NCBI RefSeq assembly: GCF_949628265.1
Contig: NC_088786.1
Location: 32,447,681-32,511,680 of the forward strand
Length of the DNA stretch: 64,000 nt
Reading direction: 5' to 3'
Source: Cloeon dipterum
Taxonomy: Eukaryota > Arthropoda > Insecta > Ephemeroptera > Baetidae
Below the pieces are notes generated by a model. The model was not told where the DNA came from. It saw only the letters and a list, made by a program, of their open reading frames with translations, and did no database searches. The translations under genes and the position numbers were made by a program. This document shows positions 47,900 to 60,854 of this stretch, one piece after another. Numbering within the stretch: position 1 is the first letter of the stretch; each line of letters starts with the position of its first letter.

Positions 47900-50800
47900 A
47901 TGCAGCCACCCCCGAGCACACTCGTCTGTCTGCTGCTGCTGGCGGGCGCCGCCGTCGCGGTGCCACGCGAGCGGCTCTTTCCCTTCGGGCGCCAGTACGG
48001 CGACTCGCTGCTCACGCCCGACGACGAGGGCTCCAGCCCCGAAATCGAACTCGCCGTCCCTGTCAAGTTCTACGACGAAGAGTACAGCACCATTTATGTG
48101 AGTCTCCTTTTTTTTGGTTATTTAATGCCGCGCATTGCTATACATCATAAAGGCAGAGTGTGCCTTTTAAAAACGATACGGCATTTTTCTATTTCGGTGC
48201 ACATGCATCTCTCGCTCTGAATATAGAATCGGCACCCCTGTGAGCCGCGCTCTCGGTTATAATCCCTGCATCATTCAGGCCAGGGGTTGAAGGTGCGCGT
48301 TATTTTAAGCCTCTCGCCGCTTTGAGCAGACATGCTCTCCTGACGACCCTCTATATTACAAGGCGCAGCTGACTATTATGTATTTCTTTTACTCTGTGAA
48401 AAGCAGTGATTATCCACTGGCGGTTGACCTCACTCTGTGTACCCTCGATTCCTCCACAGGGGTTCAAAGCCGCGACCTTTGTTAGACTTACTTCCTTTCC
48501 TCGTTCTATTCAAAGCCTCGCGCGACGGCCCCCCAATAAACAAACAACTAGATTGGGAAAAGTATTCTCCAGGTCAAAGGGCAAACCATTCTGGCAATTG
48601 CGCTAAGTAATTGTTATTGCTTTTCGCTGCACATATATTCGAGGCCGGTCTGGTTTGAAAATGAGAGAATAGGACGCAGCAGTCGAGAAAATCTTTCTGC
48701 TTTCGAATACAATTTTTTATAAACAATAAATCTTTGCTATTTATAATTGTCTTTGAACGTTATCCAAGAACAAAGATAATATTTTCTCACGGCAGCAAAT
48801 AATATTATCCTATTGTGATTTAATGCTGTGTCTGCAAAGAAACCTCTAGCATTTTTTCGTGAACTTGAAATATTTCGCTGTGTGTGACACTTTCAAATTC
48901 AATCTGACGTTATCACGGCAGCTAGATATTGGTGCATAGTCGGGTCACGAAAGGTTATCTGTGACTGAGCATTCAAAGGCCGAACGGACTCGCTTTGATT
49001 CAGTTTATTTTACTCCAAATTTTAAATCAATATTATGTATCGAAATTCGTGCCTCAACTTTTAGGTTAGCATCAACGGATTGGTTTCCTTCCTGACTGAG
49101 ATTCCAGCCTTCTACAACATGCCTTTTCCTCTTGAATACCCGGTGATCGCGCCTCTCTACACGGACGTCGACACCAGAAGAGGCGGATCTATTTTTTACA
49201 GGTTAATCTCGCAATGAAACCCTGCGGATCCGACCGTCCCTAACAAAATATTTCTTTTACACAAAAGCTGTGCAATTTTAGCATGGACCAGTCAAAATCT
49301 AGCGAATTACTTTTCAGTAACAAACTGGACATTGTTTGTAAAAAAATTTAAAAGCCTTTAATTGGTTTTTTCAATCACGATGGTTTTTATATACATTGAG
49401 ATTCTTATTTATGAGACAAAGCGAATGGTGGGAGCCATTTAAAATTTACTGAAAAACCATAAATAAATTTAACGTTTAGGTTTAGTTTTTGTCAGATGGT
49501 GCAATAAGCCTTAATTCATACAAAAACTGCAAGCAGACGAGATTTTTTAGCCTAAATTAAAAATATCTATCAAATTTGCAAAAAAATCGAGAAATAGTCA
49601 AAATTTAAAAAGTTAAACATCGATCAATTTGTCTGAATACCAAAAAATTTCATATTTTTTCCAAACATTTAAATGGAAATCGCCATAAAACGCCATTTCA
49701 TTGGTAATTTTCTTCTAATTTTATAAAATTATATTTGTCTGATGCAATAAAATTTTAATTTCGGTCGGTATTCAGGGTTTCGCTGTCGGTAAAAATGTTT
49801 GCATCTCGCAATCGGATTTCAGGGAGACGAACGATTCCACCCTCCTGACGAGGGCGTCCGAGACCATCGGCTACAGCTTCTCCAACGGCAGGGGCTTCCA
49901 GGCCACGAGCCTTTTCATCGCGTCGTGGATCGACGTCGGCTACTTCGAGGAAGGCTCCGATAAGGCGCGCTCCGTCCCGTCGTAAATGCCAAATTTAACT
50001 TTTTCCCAATTACAGGCCAACACATTCCAAACGGTGATCGCCAGTGACAGTGCCACGTCCTACGTGTTCCTCCTTTACGCCGACCAGGGCGTCCAGTGGA
50101 TCCAGGGCAAGGGCAAAGGCTCCAGGGCGGACGCCAGGGCGCAGGCTGGGCTGATGGCGCACGACGGACGCCTCACGTCCCTCAGAGGCTCTGGCACCGA
50201 CCAGGTCAAGAATCTGGACAAGTGCGTCGCTCGTTTAAAATTTAAATTTCATCAATAAAACAATTATTTTAATTAGATGGACGAATGCCGATGAACCAGG
50301 CATGTGGATTTTCTTCACTGGCCCTTTGAACGAGGGAGAAAACGTTCAGCAGCCAGACATCCCAGTTTCTTGTAAAACTTTCATGCATAATTTGCGAGAG
50401 CAAGAAGTTTTAACGCTGATATTTTTAAAGTTGTACCTCAGGGAGGAGCTGCCACTTGCTCTTTTGGCGCCAGCGAGTGTCACAGCAAGGCCGAGTGCGT
50501 CAACTATCCCGACGGCTTCTGCTGCCTCTGCCAGGATGGCTACTACGGAAACGGCAAAAACTGCTTGCAGGATGGTACTAGAAATTTACTGAACTTAATA
50601 CTACCAAAAATTGGATCGTAATTAATCATTATTTGATATTTTTATAATGAATTGGAATTTAGTTTGAATTTTGCGCGTAAAATGATTTCATGTACGAAAA
50701 AAGAACAGAAGAAAATTTTAAAATCGTTATTTTATGCCTAGGAATCCCTGGATATATTCCGCTCTTACTTTTTACCTCAAATGTGTTCACTGAAGTTATG

Positions 50801-53800
50801 TTTACATGGACCACCAGTCCATTGTTTCAATCTAGTTTTGTTATTTAGCTACGGACAGGACAATTTTTTAGGGAAAACTTTGAAATCATTTTAAGAATAC
50901 GATTTTGGCGCAACCGTTATGAATTGTGGAATCTCCTTGACGAGACAAATCGATTGGTGGTCGGATATTTACCATGGAGGTGATATCCGGCGTCTATGGG
51001 ATATTATAGTTAATTAATAATTTAAAATTTTGAGAGCTGATAGAATTTGCTATTGTCCATATTACGACTTTTTTGTTTATTTGAGTATTAAATTACATAA
51101 TTTTAACTCTTGATTTAATATTTAACAAAATTTTGAATTATTTTACAAATTTTTTTCTATACCTTTTCTTGCCATTTTCTTCTAATTTCATGATAAGTTG
51201 ACAAGTTTGAGGTAAAAAATTCACATGCTAGAGAGGAACGTAAGAAACGTACTCAGGGTTCCCTTCTACAATATTGTAATCGAGGAAATAAAATTTTGCA
51301 GATATTCCGCTGAGGGTGAATGGAAAAGTGTCTGGCACCTTGAACGGCATCAGGCTGGATCAACTTGATTTGCAGTGCTACATTGTGACGTCGGACACGA
51401 GGGCGTACACAGCGATTTCCAAAGTGCCGAACGAGCTGGGCTTCGACATGCAGAGTCTCAACGTTATCGGCACCTCGCTCGCCTGGTTGTTTGCCAAGCC
51501 TACCAAGAGTGCCAAGAATGGATTCGAGCTCACAGGTTGAATTAAATACAAACGCGAATTCACAAATCTAACAGGGAGAATTTTCAGGCGGCGTTTACAA
51601 CCACACGTCGTCAATTTACTTTAGCAGCACTGGCGACAGAGTGACTGTCGTCCAGAGATTCCTGGGGATGGACGTTTTTGACCAGCTGAAGACTGAAATT
51701 TTTGTTACTGGAAGCATGCCGAGTATCGCCGCGAATAACCGCATTGAAAGCGATGATTTTGACGAAATATACACCAGAACTGGGCCAGGTGAGTGCGAAT
51801 TATTTACAAATAGCAATGATAGTTTAACACAAATGTTTTTAGGTGTGGTCAAGGCTCATCATAACAGAGAAATAAAAATCGGGGGCAGCGACAATATACT
51901 GTCTTTCACGGTCGACCAGACCATTGAGTACCAAGAGTGCGCCGCCCAAGAGTCAGACGTCACCACGCTGAGGCTCAAGTTGGAGAGGAACTATATTTTG
52001 TACGAGGAAAGGGAGCAAATCGTACGATACGCAACAAATAGTAAAATAGGTCCCCTCGGAGGTAAAATTTGGTGAAATCGCGTTTAGAATTAAATTGATT
52101 CGAGGTGTGCTGCAGACGATGATCCGTGCAGGGAAAACAAGTTGAACTGTGGAGAGCACAGCACCTGCTTGGTCGAGAATGATGAAGCCAAATGCGTTTG
52201 TGAGAAAGGGTTAGTAAATTATAATTCATTGGACTAGAATGAGCGAGAATTTTAACTTATATAATGTTTTAATTATATAATAACTAAATTTAGACGGTAA
52301 ACATATACAATCTTTTTAAATGGCTATATAAGTTCTAAATGCATAAATCTGATATCATCCTATGCTACGCATTTTTTCAAAAGGCCCAAAATAGATATGT
52401 ATTTTGAACAGTGTATCATTTGTAAAAATTGCGGTCAACTTGATGAGTTTTAATTGAGCTCTTTGTCCGGTAACCTTATGACGAGTTCAGAGGTCTTATT
52501 CTTTTTATGAAAAAATGAACAACAACTGTTACACATTAAGATATCCCTATATTCATTAATATTTAAGCAATTATGCTAAAATTCAGGAGAAATGACTTGC
52601 AGGTAGGCAACCTGCGTGATTTGGATGTCAAGGAAATGCCTAACTCTTGAACTCGTGATAATCTTGCAATATATAACTCCAAAAAAATTGATTCAGGTAC
52701 CAATTTTTGTACGACGATGGGACAAACGCGCCGCACTGCGTGGACGTGAACGAGTGCATCACCGGCCAACACCGCTGCAGTCAGGAGGCAATTTGTCTCA
52801 ACGAACCTGGCACCTACCGCTGCCAGTGCAAATCTGGATTCAGGGGAGATGGTCACATTTGCGAAAGTGAGTTTTAATTTAGTTCAGCTTAAAGTAACCA
52901 AAAATTTTGGTTCTCATTACGGGAATTTAATGCACCAAATTAAAAGAATATCTTCATAAAAATTAATTTTCAGAGCTGTTTTTAAAGTGCATAAAATGTT
53001 TTTTATTCATATAATGATTTTTTGAGGGTCAGAACTAAAAGCCCGTGAGATTCCTCACAAGTACACCAAGTTTCAAAGCGGCAATCGTAGTATCAAGTTT
53101 AAAAACCGGCCGTGCATGACACTTTTAAATTAAAAATGTGCCTTACGTTAGTAAAACCAAATTTTCAAGTCCAATTTTCTTAAACACTCCTCAGATAACC
53201 AAATTGAATCAATTTACGTCAATTGCAACCTTCCTGAGTGTCCAAACACGAAAAATTGTCCAAATAATCATTGATTTTGCTGGTGCGCAGTTTAAATTTG
53301 AAGTCAAAGTAATAATATAAATCATCTCGTAAATTTTTAAAATACAAACGGTTAAAAATACTTTCTAAATTTTGACATTCAATGTGCCCGAAGGGCCAAG
53401 CTTACCAAAAATTTGATGTCTCGTGTTCCCTTTATTAACATTGATTTGAATTTTCTGTCGGCTAGGACTGCCGACTTGCAGAGAGGCGCAGTGCCACCCT
53501 GACGCAGAGTGCCTAGAGAAGCCGTCGGGCGTGCCCGAGTGCCGTTGCAGACACGGGTTCAGGGGCAACGGTCTGCAGTGCGAGCCCGAGTACACAGGCG
53601 AGTCGTGCAACGTGGCGCACAACTGCTCGCCGTACGGCGTGTGCAAGTTCCTGGCGCAAAGCAACACGTTCAAGTGCTTCTGCGCGCCTGGCTACCAGGG
53701 CGACGGCTACAGCTGCGAGGCCGCCACGGCCTACAGGTACCTCGACCCTTCGGCGCCGAGCCCTGAGTGCAGCCAGGACGAGTGCCACTGCTCCGGCGGC

Positions 53801-56800
53801 TACGTCTACGCCAGGGAGCTGCACCGCTGCCTCGTCGAGACCACGCACTCCACCCACCAGGAGGAACAGGAAAATATCGAGGAAGAGAGCGAGCAGGAAC
53901 GTGAGTCGCCTTTTTGGTGCATTTTAGCAGGCTGATCGATCCATGTTTCGTCTAGTCCTAAGTAGACCGCTAGTCGAGTGTTTTCAAGGTCATTGCTTCT
54001 GCCCTCCGCGCTACGAATTAAGGGACAAAAAGTGCAGGCCGATCCCTGGAGCGTTGGATCCAGGTGTCAAACCTTCAGGCAGCACCCTTCAAAGTACCAT
54101 TTTAGAGTTTAAAAAAATGTTCACCGCAGCAGACATCTAAAATTTGAAATGAGATCATTCAGCAAATGTTAAAATTGATATTATTCTCTTTATCCAGAGT
54201 CTTGCGACAAGAACAACTACATTTGTCACGCACAGGCTCGGTGCGTGTACAACCGCGCCACCAGAAAGCACGAGTGCCAGTGCAACGCAGGTTTCGAAGG
54301 CGATGGAGTTGAGTGCTCCGAAATCGGTAGGAATAAAAATGAAATATTGTGAGAAAATTAAAAAAAACGTTGTTTAATCCAGAGTATTCGTGCAATGAGC
54401 TGGACATTTGCCACGCGAACGCCACGTGCCAGTACAACGACAGAATTGGCAAGTACTTGTGCTCGTGCAACAAAGGATTCGAAGGCGATGGATCATTCTG
54501 CGTCTCTAAAGGTACAGTTATTTTCACTTTTCTTTGAGTTGTCCTAACTAGGTCACTCAACCCATGGCACTAACTAATATTCCAATTTTACCCGTTCGCG
54601 CGGACAATAATGGAATGAAACACCTGCATAAACGATTTAGGATGATATAAAAATCCAAAATTAAAAAATATTTTGTTGGGCGTGAATTTTCTTTCCAAAA
54701 TTTCTGTCCCATTAACTAAGGAATATTTCACCATTTTGTTATTTATTAACTTTGCACGCTGATAAAATAAAACCGTTCATCAGGAATTTTTTTTATTTTG
54801 CACCCAGGAAAGGAATAAAGGTTTCATAGGATTATTAGCTGTTTTAAGTTCCCAAGGAATTAATTTGCAGGTGAATGCGAGGGGCACTCTGACTGCGGAC
54901 AAAACGCCCAGTGCATTTTCGACACAAACACCAGGATGTACAAATGCATGTGCAACGTGGGTTTCAGGGGCGACGGCCGCTTTTGTGAAGACGACAAAGG
55001 TGCGAGTGAAACATTTTCAGCCGTCCCGACCAGCAATCGAAATGATAAAATTTCAGAGGCGACCTGCCGGCAATGCCACGAGAATGCTGAGTGTAACTTC
55101 CTGCGCGACCTGAACCAATACAGGTGCGAGTGCTTGCCAGGCTACCAGGGCGATGGCAGGCACAGGTGCGAGAAGGTCAAGACTGGCTGCGACGTGCTCT
55201 ACGATTGCGGCAGAAATGCCGAGTGTCAGTATAACCCATACGAGAGCAACCACAAGTGCGTGTGCAAAAATGTGAGTTTTTTATCCAGCACCAAAGTAAT
55301 ATTGTACTCTGATGAAATGTTTAGGAAAATAGCAGACAATTTTTTAATCCTGCAAAATGAGGTTTAATCTGAAAATTGCATGTTTTAACCCAAGGTATTT
55401 TTTATTTAAAATTTAAAGTAGACAAATTTACGTGGAAAAGTTAAAATTTAAAGCAGAAAAATTGCATAGACTATGTGACATTTGTGCGATAGTAAATTCT
55501 TAATTAATTAATTTTCGTTGAAATTCGTTATTTTTCTGCTTTTCATCATGTAATATATTTTTGTACTCGTATTTTGAAGGGATTCTCCGGTGATGGTTAC
55601 TGGTGCGTGCCACAAATCACTTGCGACCAGGACCAGACGATTTGCAACGACGACGCCAAGTGCGTGGCGGATACGTTGACGCGACAGTACGTGTGTCGAT
55701 GCAACGACGGCTTCACTGGTGACGGCTTCTCCTGCAAGCCGAGCAAAACGCACGAGGGCAACTTCTTGCTTGTCAACCAGGGCATGGCCACCTTGCGCAT
55801 CCCCTTCAAACCCACGCACAACAACAAGGGCAGGATCATCCAGATACATTATTTCCAAACTGCAGTCGGTGAGTCGAAAAATTCAACTTAGAAGAAATTT
55901 ACAAAATTTAATTAAGAATTGAATGTGAAATAAACTCAACTAAAATTTAGTGTAAAAATTGCCGCTAGTAATGTAACAAATTAGTACTTTGAAAAATGAG
56001 AAATCAATCTTAGATAAATTTTAAAATTAATTTAAATATACTAAAAAAATTATAAATTTTATCATTTCTCACAGTAGTTTGTGTTACATGCACTTCCCGA
56101 AAATGTACGAATAAATTTCAAATGTTAATAAGAATGAAAGGGAAAAGATTGTTTTCCTTTTAATCATCGTAAAGAGTGTAAATGTGTTTAACTCTGTCAA
56201 AAATTGCAAATGCACCTTTAATTATTAATATTTTGCCCACAGGTATCGATATTGACTGCCACGAGGGCAGAGTGTTCTGGAGCGACATCAATGGCAAGGC
56301 GATTCGCAGTGCCGACTACAACGGCGTCAACAGCAGCCGCTTCCTGGGCGCCGAAATCGAGTCTCCTGAGGGCATCGCCGTCGACTACGTGTCAAGGAAC
56401 ATTTTCTGGACTGACTCGGCGCTGAACCACATCGCGGTCGCCAGCCTCGACGACACGGACAAGCGCAAGATCCTGATCAACGAGGGCCTGATCAATCCGA
56501 GGGGCATCGCTGTCTACCCGTCCTTTGGCAAGCTCTTCTGGAGTGACTGGAACAGGATGAGCCCCAAAATCGAGATGGCGAACATGGACGGTACCGACAG
56601 GTGAGATTTTAAATTGCATTTTTTAATCACATCGCTGATTTTTCTAGTCGATTCTTGTGCAAGAAAAAAAATAATTTGATATCGATTTTAATTTCTAACT
56701 TTTTAAAACACTTTTGGAATTTAAGGCGTTTTTTTTCAACATAAATAGTAATTTTCAGGCATGTTATGAAGTTTGATTTATCGGGCCACTGAATGTTTTT

Positions 56801-58016
56801 GGAAATCAATTCCAGACAAGTCTGAGTGTAAAATATTATCATAATAAACATCCTCATGTTCGATTACCCTTTGACAAAAATTCAATGATTTTCTAAAAAT
56901 TCATCCCCAACGAGTTACGAGGGAAAAATTAGGAGTGAAAACGGTTTTAGCTTATGTTTTTTAGGTATTGGGTTAAAACTGTGCAAAATAAGAGGTTATG
57001 TCCATTTTTTTGTGGCAAAAATCCACGTTTTTAATCATTCAAAAAATAATTCTAAAAAATTGTATCCGAGCATCACTGCTCCAATTTCTGGATCTGTTTT
57101 TCTCACTTAGTTGGCTACGTTTAGAGCAAAGAATATCACCATTCCAGGTGGGACCGTTTTCAAATTTGAATTTGAATATCCCGGAGTCACCGGGAACTGA
57201 CCTTGACCTGTGACCTCAGGAATGAACTCTTAAGTGTAATTAAAAGTCCTTCATCGAGATGAGTTCTACGGTTTTTGGTTTGAGGCAGTAGCATCAATTG
57301 GGACGAAGTTGTCAAAAGCCGTGACTCTTTTAAAAAACCACCCTGAAGTAGAGGTTTGAACCTTACAAGGGTGGGCTAAATGCACGCGGAAAATCAGGTA
57401 AATCTGCTGACCCCTGCCAAGCGATAGAGGAAAAATATTGACGCGGTAGCAAATAATAAAAATTATTAATAGAAAAGAATGTGATTATTTTTTTAACTGA
57501 CAAAATTCATGTAACCAATGTTATTAACTCTGCAGGTCTGTTTTCGTGAGGGACAACATCCGGCTGCCGAACTCGCTGATCGTGGACGCGGAGCGGGACG
57601 AATTGTGCTGGGCGGACGCGGGCACCAAGAACATCGAGTGCATGGGCGTGCGGAACGGGTACCGGCGGACGATCGTGTCCGAGTGCGAGTACCCGTTCAG
57701 CGTGGCCATGTCGAGCAGCCACTACTACTGGACCGACTGGGAGACCAAGAAGGTGGAGGCGGCGCTGCGGCCCAGCGGCCAGCGGGTGGCGGCGCTCGAC
57801 GTGCCGCTCGGCAGCAGCGGCCACCTGTTCGGCGCCGTCGTCGTGCCCGACACGTGTCCCGTCTACTACACGACGTGCCAGTCGCCGGACGCGTGTCCCG
57901 AGAACTACATCTGCCTGCCCAACGGCCGCAACGGACGCAGCTGCATCTGCCCGGAGCAGTCTGACGGCAGTGAGGACGGCGACGACGCCCCGAGAGAGTG
58001 CAACGACCTTATCTGA
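47900..58016 (+). CDS. Ndg: Nidogen (entactin), basement-membrane linker
   Basis: Secreted glycoprotein linking laminin and collagen IV. Twenty exons: 47900-48097, 49065-49201, 49823-49964, 50016-50221, 50277-50371, 50431-50574, 51302-51535, 51588-51788, 51843-52061, 52116-52209, 52697-52866, 53466-53900, 53956-54093, 54198-54326, 54383-54511, 54871-54999, 55057-55271, 55580-55868, 56243-56600, 57536-58016; about 1380 aa. Order: signal peptide (1-20), NIDO domain (about 40-260), EGF (about 265-305), G2 beta-barrel (about 308-525), a run of EGF modules (about 530-1050), then a YWTD propeller (about 1105-1330; VFWSD, IFWTD, LFWSD, LCWAD, YYWTD) and a C-terminal Cys-rich module. An in-frame ATG lies 30 codons upstream at 47810, but the one at 47900 starts a clean signal peptide. 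Exon 3 seems to end at a GC donor (AAG|GCGCGC), since the only in-frame GT would leave a 42-bp intron. The exon 5/6 junction is my least certain. Confidence 0.93.
57198..57216 (-). promoter_or_regulatory. Cluster of three nuclear-receptor half-sites
   Basis: Three direct TGACCT hexamers lie at 57198-57203, 57204-57209 and 57211-57216. On the minus strand this reads AGGTCA-C-AGGTCA-AGGTCA, a DR1 joined to a DR0, and also contains the extended monomer site TCAAGGTCA. It is in intron 19 of nidogen. Confidence 0.35.
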
Positions 58017-58215
58017 GCGCCTTTTCACCTTCTCGAGGATCGCGGATGCTTTATAAATAGTAACTTAAGGATTTTAACTAGAATTTTATAGCCTCTAGTT
58101 TTTCTTCCGTTTGTAAATCTGGCAGTTCCTTCGGTAGGTCTCGCATTTTTTTCACAACCGCATTTTCTACTCCATTTAGTTATTTTATTGCCTATTTTTA
58201 TGTGCTATATTTTTA

Positions 58216-58221
58216 AATAAA
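58216..58221 (+). terminator. Polyadenylation signal of nidogen
   Basis: AATAAA, 200 bp after the stop at 58014-58016. Further AATAAA motifs lie downstream near 58270. Confidence 0.55.
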
Positions 58222-58814
58222 AAAAGCCTACTGTCACAATTTTAGCTCTTAAAATCTTCCTTTTTACAATAAAATTTTCAACAAATTTTGAATCTGATCT
58301 TTTAAGTTACAGCAATCCTCCAATGATGTCGGATATATTATGTGAATGAATCCCTGATGAATTTAAATAAACTAATACCGTTTAAATTGCTTTTAATTAA
58401 TTATGTGGAACCTCTGGGAGCAATAAAGGTCAAGCTGAGAAAAGAATCTTTCAATATACGCTATGTAAATTTAAACTAAAGAGTTGCATCTTTTCATGGA
58501 AATTATAATCCATTATTTATTAGCAATATTCAAACGAACTATAAAATGGAGGTGTGAATTTCGACTGAATTTGTTATATACAAACATAATATCGGTAACA
58601 TTTTTGTCCACGTCTTAAGAAGAAATTAAAAGTGCCTCGTTAAATACACCTTGGGTGTGTTTTATTGCTCGTTCAGGGACATAAAAAAGATAAAATGACC
58701 TCCTTTTTCTGACGATTACTGAGCCGCAGTTCGTGAAAAAACTTGACATTTTATCAGCTCGTTTTCGTTTACGGTTCTCCCCAACATTTTACTACTCGCT
58801 ATAGAGTGGCGGAA

Positions 58815-60733
58815 ATGACGTCCTCCCGCAAAGGACACTCGCAGAGAAATGGTCTCCGTAAAAAAGGTGAAGCTTTAAAACCCACCTTTGGTTAAAATTG
58901 ATTTAATATAAATTACGGATTCCAGGATGCAAACACTCGGCAAAATATAGACGCAGGAAGGCCAGGAAGATGAAATTATTATTAGCAGTTCACATTTTAA
59001 TCTTTTTGGCCAGCTTTACATTCGGATGCGTTTTCTTGACTATTTTTTGCGGCTGGTGAGTTCATTTAGTAAACTTAATACAAGAGATAACTTTGAAAAT
59101 ATTCAGGAACTTAAAAAATGCTGAGAATTTTAAGCCCATTGACGAGGTCTTGTTGGCGAAGCTCATGCACAGATCGATAGACCTGAAAGCAACGGTTATT
59201 GAGAGACTCCACTTTGGTAGTGCTCTTTTATTAACTAAATTTAATTTTAAATCATTATGTTTAATTTAAGAATATCAAACGAAGCGGTCCAAGGCAATCG
59301 CGCAGAAGATACGGATTCTGTGCTGGGTGTGCACTTGGAAAGGACACCACCAGCGAAAGGCGGTGCACATCAAATCGACCTGGGGACGTAGGTGCGACAA
59401 GCTGCTCTTCGTCAGCGAATTCCCAGGCAAGTTATCTCTATACTGTCTCTCTTTTAACATGGAAAAAATATTTTAAAGAAAAACAAAATTAATATCAAGA
59501 TGGGTTGTTGAAATTAAAACATAAAAAATCCAAAAATCCGGCCCTTCTATAATAATGAGACTCACGAAAATTTTTCTTGGCCTGAATTTGCATCCACAGA
59601 CAAGGATTTGCCAACCGTGGCAGTTGACGCGCAAGCATCCAAATTGGGGCTGGCGATGAAAACATTTCACGCATTCAAATATATCTACAAGCACCACTTC
59701 GGAAAATACGACTGGTTTTTAAAAGCTGACGACGACACGTAAAATTGTCCCCCGCGAAAATTTGCAGTCATGAAAGTCTCCAGCACAGGTACATCGTGAT
59801 GGAGAACCTGAAGAAAATGCTGGCGGCGCACAGTTCCGAGGAGCCGCGGTATTTCGGGCTTCACATGAAACAAAACGACGAACGCATGGACGCAAATCTG
59901 GCCCCCGACGGATACATGACTGGCGCAGGTAAGCAAACATTGATTGAATCAAATTAATGCCATTATTTTCTGTTGCAAATCAAGCTTACGTGCTGAGCAG
60001 CGAGTCTTTGAAGCGGCTGGCAACGCATGCGTTTAGAGGCGAAACTCCGAACTGCTCTCTCGTGACCAACGAGACTGGAGAGGATTTGCTCATGGGTTTG
60101 TCTTTGAAATTTAGATTTGAAGAAAATAATTGCAAACGAAACTCAATTGAATAATCAATTGACAATCAAAAGAAATATAATTTTTTCTAAAAACCATTTA
60201 AAATGCAATAAAAATGGAAAAGCGGATATTACTCGTTAAAAAAGTAATCGTTTTTGTAAAACAATGACATTTTCCACGAGGAATGAACTGCCTTCAATAT
60301 GCATTTAAAATTTATGTCTTATCTTCAACTTTCCAATTTGTCCTGTGCTTGCAGCTCAGTGCTTGCATCAAGTCGGGGTCAAGCCAGCCGACACGAGGGA
60401 CTCGGAGGGAAATAACCAATTTTCCCACTTTGACGTTGAAACTATGGTGAATGGAAATTTGTCCGAGGAGTATTGGTACTGGCGCCATGTTGTCTGGCCT
60501 CAACCAGAAGTACGATTAGAATAATTCATCCACTCGTAATAGCAACAAGAGTTTTAAACTTCCAGGGAAATCAGCAGACGAAAGTGCCAATTTCTTTTCA
60601 CTACATGGCCCCGCATAAATTTTATTTCATGGAAAGCCTTATTTACAACACAAAGATTGTGGGAGTGAAAAATCTGCAAATGTTTGAGCGAGAGAATTAC
60701 AATGTTTCATTGTCCCCCATCGCAAGAACTTAA
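58815..60733 (+). CDS. C1GALT1: Core 1 beta-1,3-galactosyltransferase (C1GALT1 type)
   Basis: Golgi enzyme adding galactose to O-linked GalNAc on Ser/Thr to make the core 1 (T) structure. Nine exons: 58815-58866, 58926-59055, 59107-59216, 59271-59426, 59600-59738, 59789-59928, 59985-60095, 60355-60509, 60566-60733, giving 386 aa. It is a type II membrane protein: a very basic cytoplasmic tail of about 33 residues, then a hydrophobic anchor (about 35-59). Family motifs include STWGRRCDKLLF, YDWFLKADDDTY with the metal-binding DDD at residues 193-195, and HYMAPHKFYFMESLIYN. An in-frame Met33 directly precedes the anchor and could also start translation. Intron 4 has a GC donor with perfect context (CCAG|GCAAGT), also present in the duplicated copy. 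It lies about 800 bp downstream of nidogen in the same orientation. Confidence 0.92.
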
Positions 60734-60760
60734 ATACCAAAATCAGGCAAAGTTTGATTG

Positions 60761-60766
60761 AATAAA
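60761..60766 (+). terminator. Polyadenylation signal of C1GALT
   Basis: AATAAA about 28 bp after the stop at 60731-60733; conserved in the downstream copy. Confidence 0.6.
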
Positions 60767-60854
60767 AGAAAAGGATTTTCTAATTCACCGATAAATAGCA
60801 CGCTGTAATTATTTACGAGCAACATACTAAGCATTTTGAATGCGTTTAAATCCG

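Larger units (their letters stand above)
57963..60795 (+). repeat. Tandem segmental duplication, unit A
   Basis: Unit A runs from the last 18 codons of nidogen through the C1GALT gene to just past its polyA signal. It is matched by unit B at 60855-63332 in the same orientation, about 60 bp away, mostly more than 90% alike by eye. Confidence 0.93.

Noticed and set aside
50372-50452. Alternative nidogen exon 5/6 junction (CCA|GTTTCT to CAG|GGAGGA)
   Set aside because: Also in frame, but GTAAAA at 50372 with the acceptor at 50430 gives a better donor; left as a possible alternative rather than annotated.
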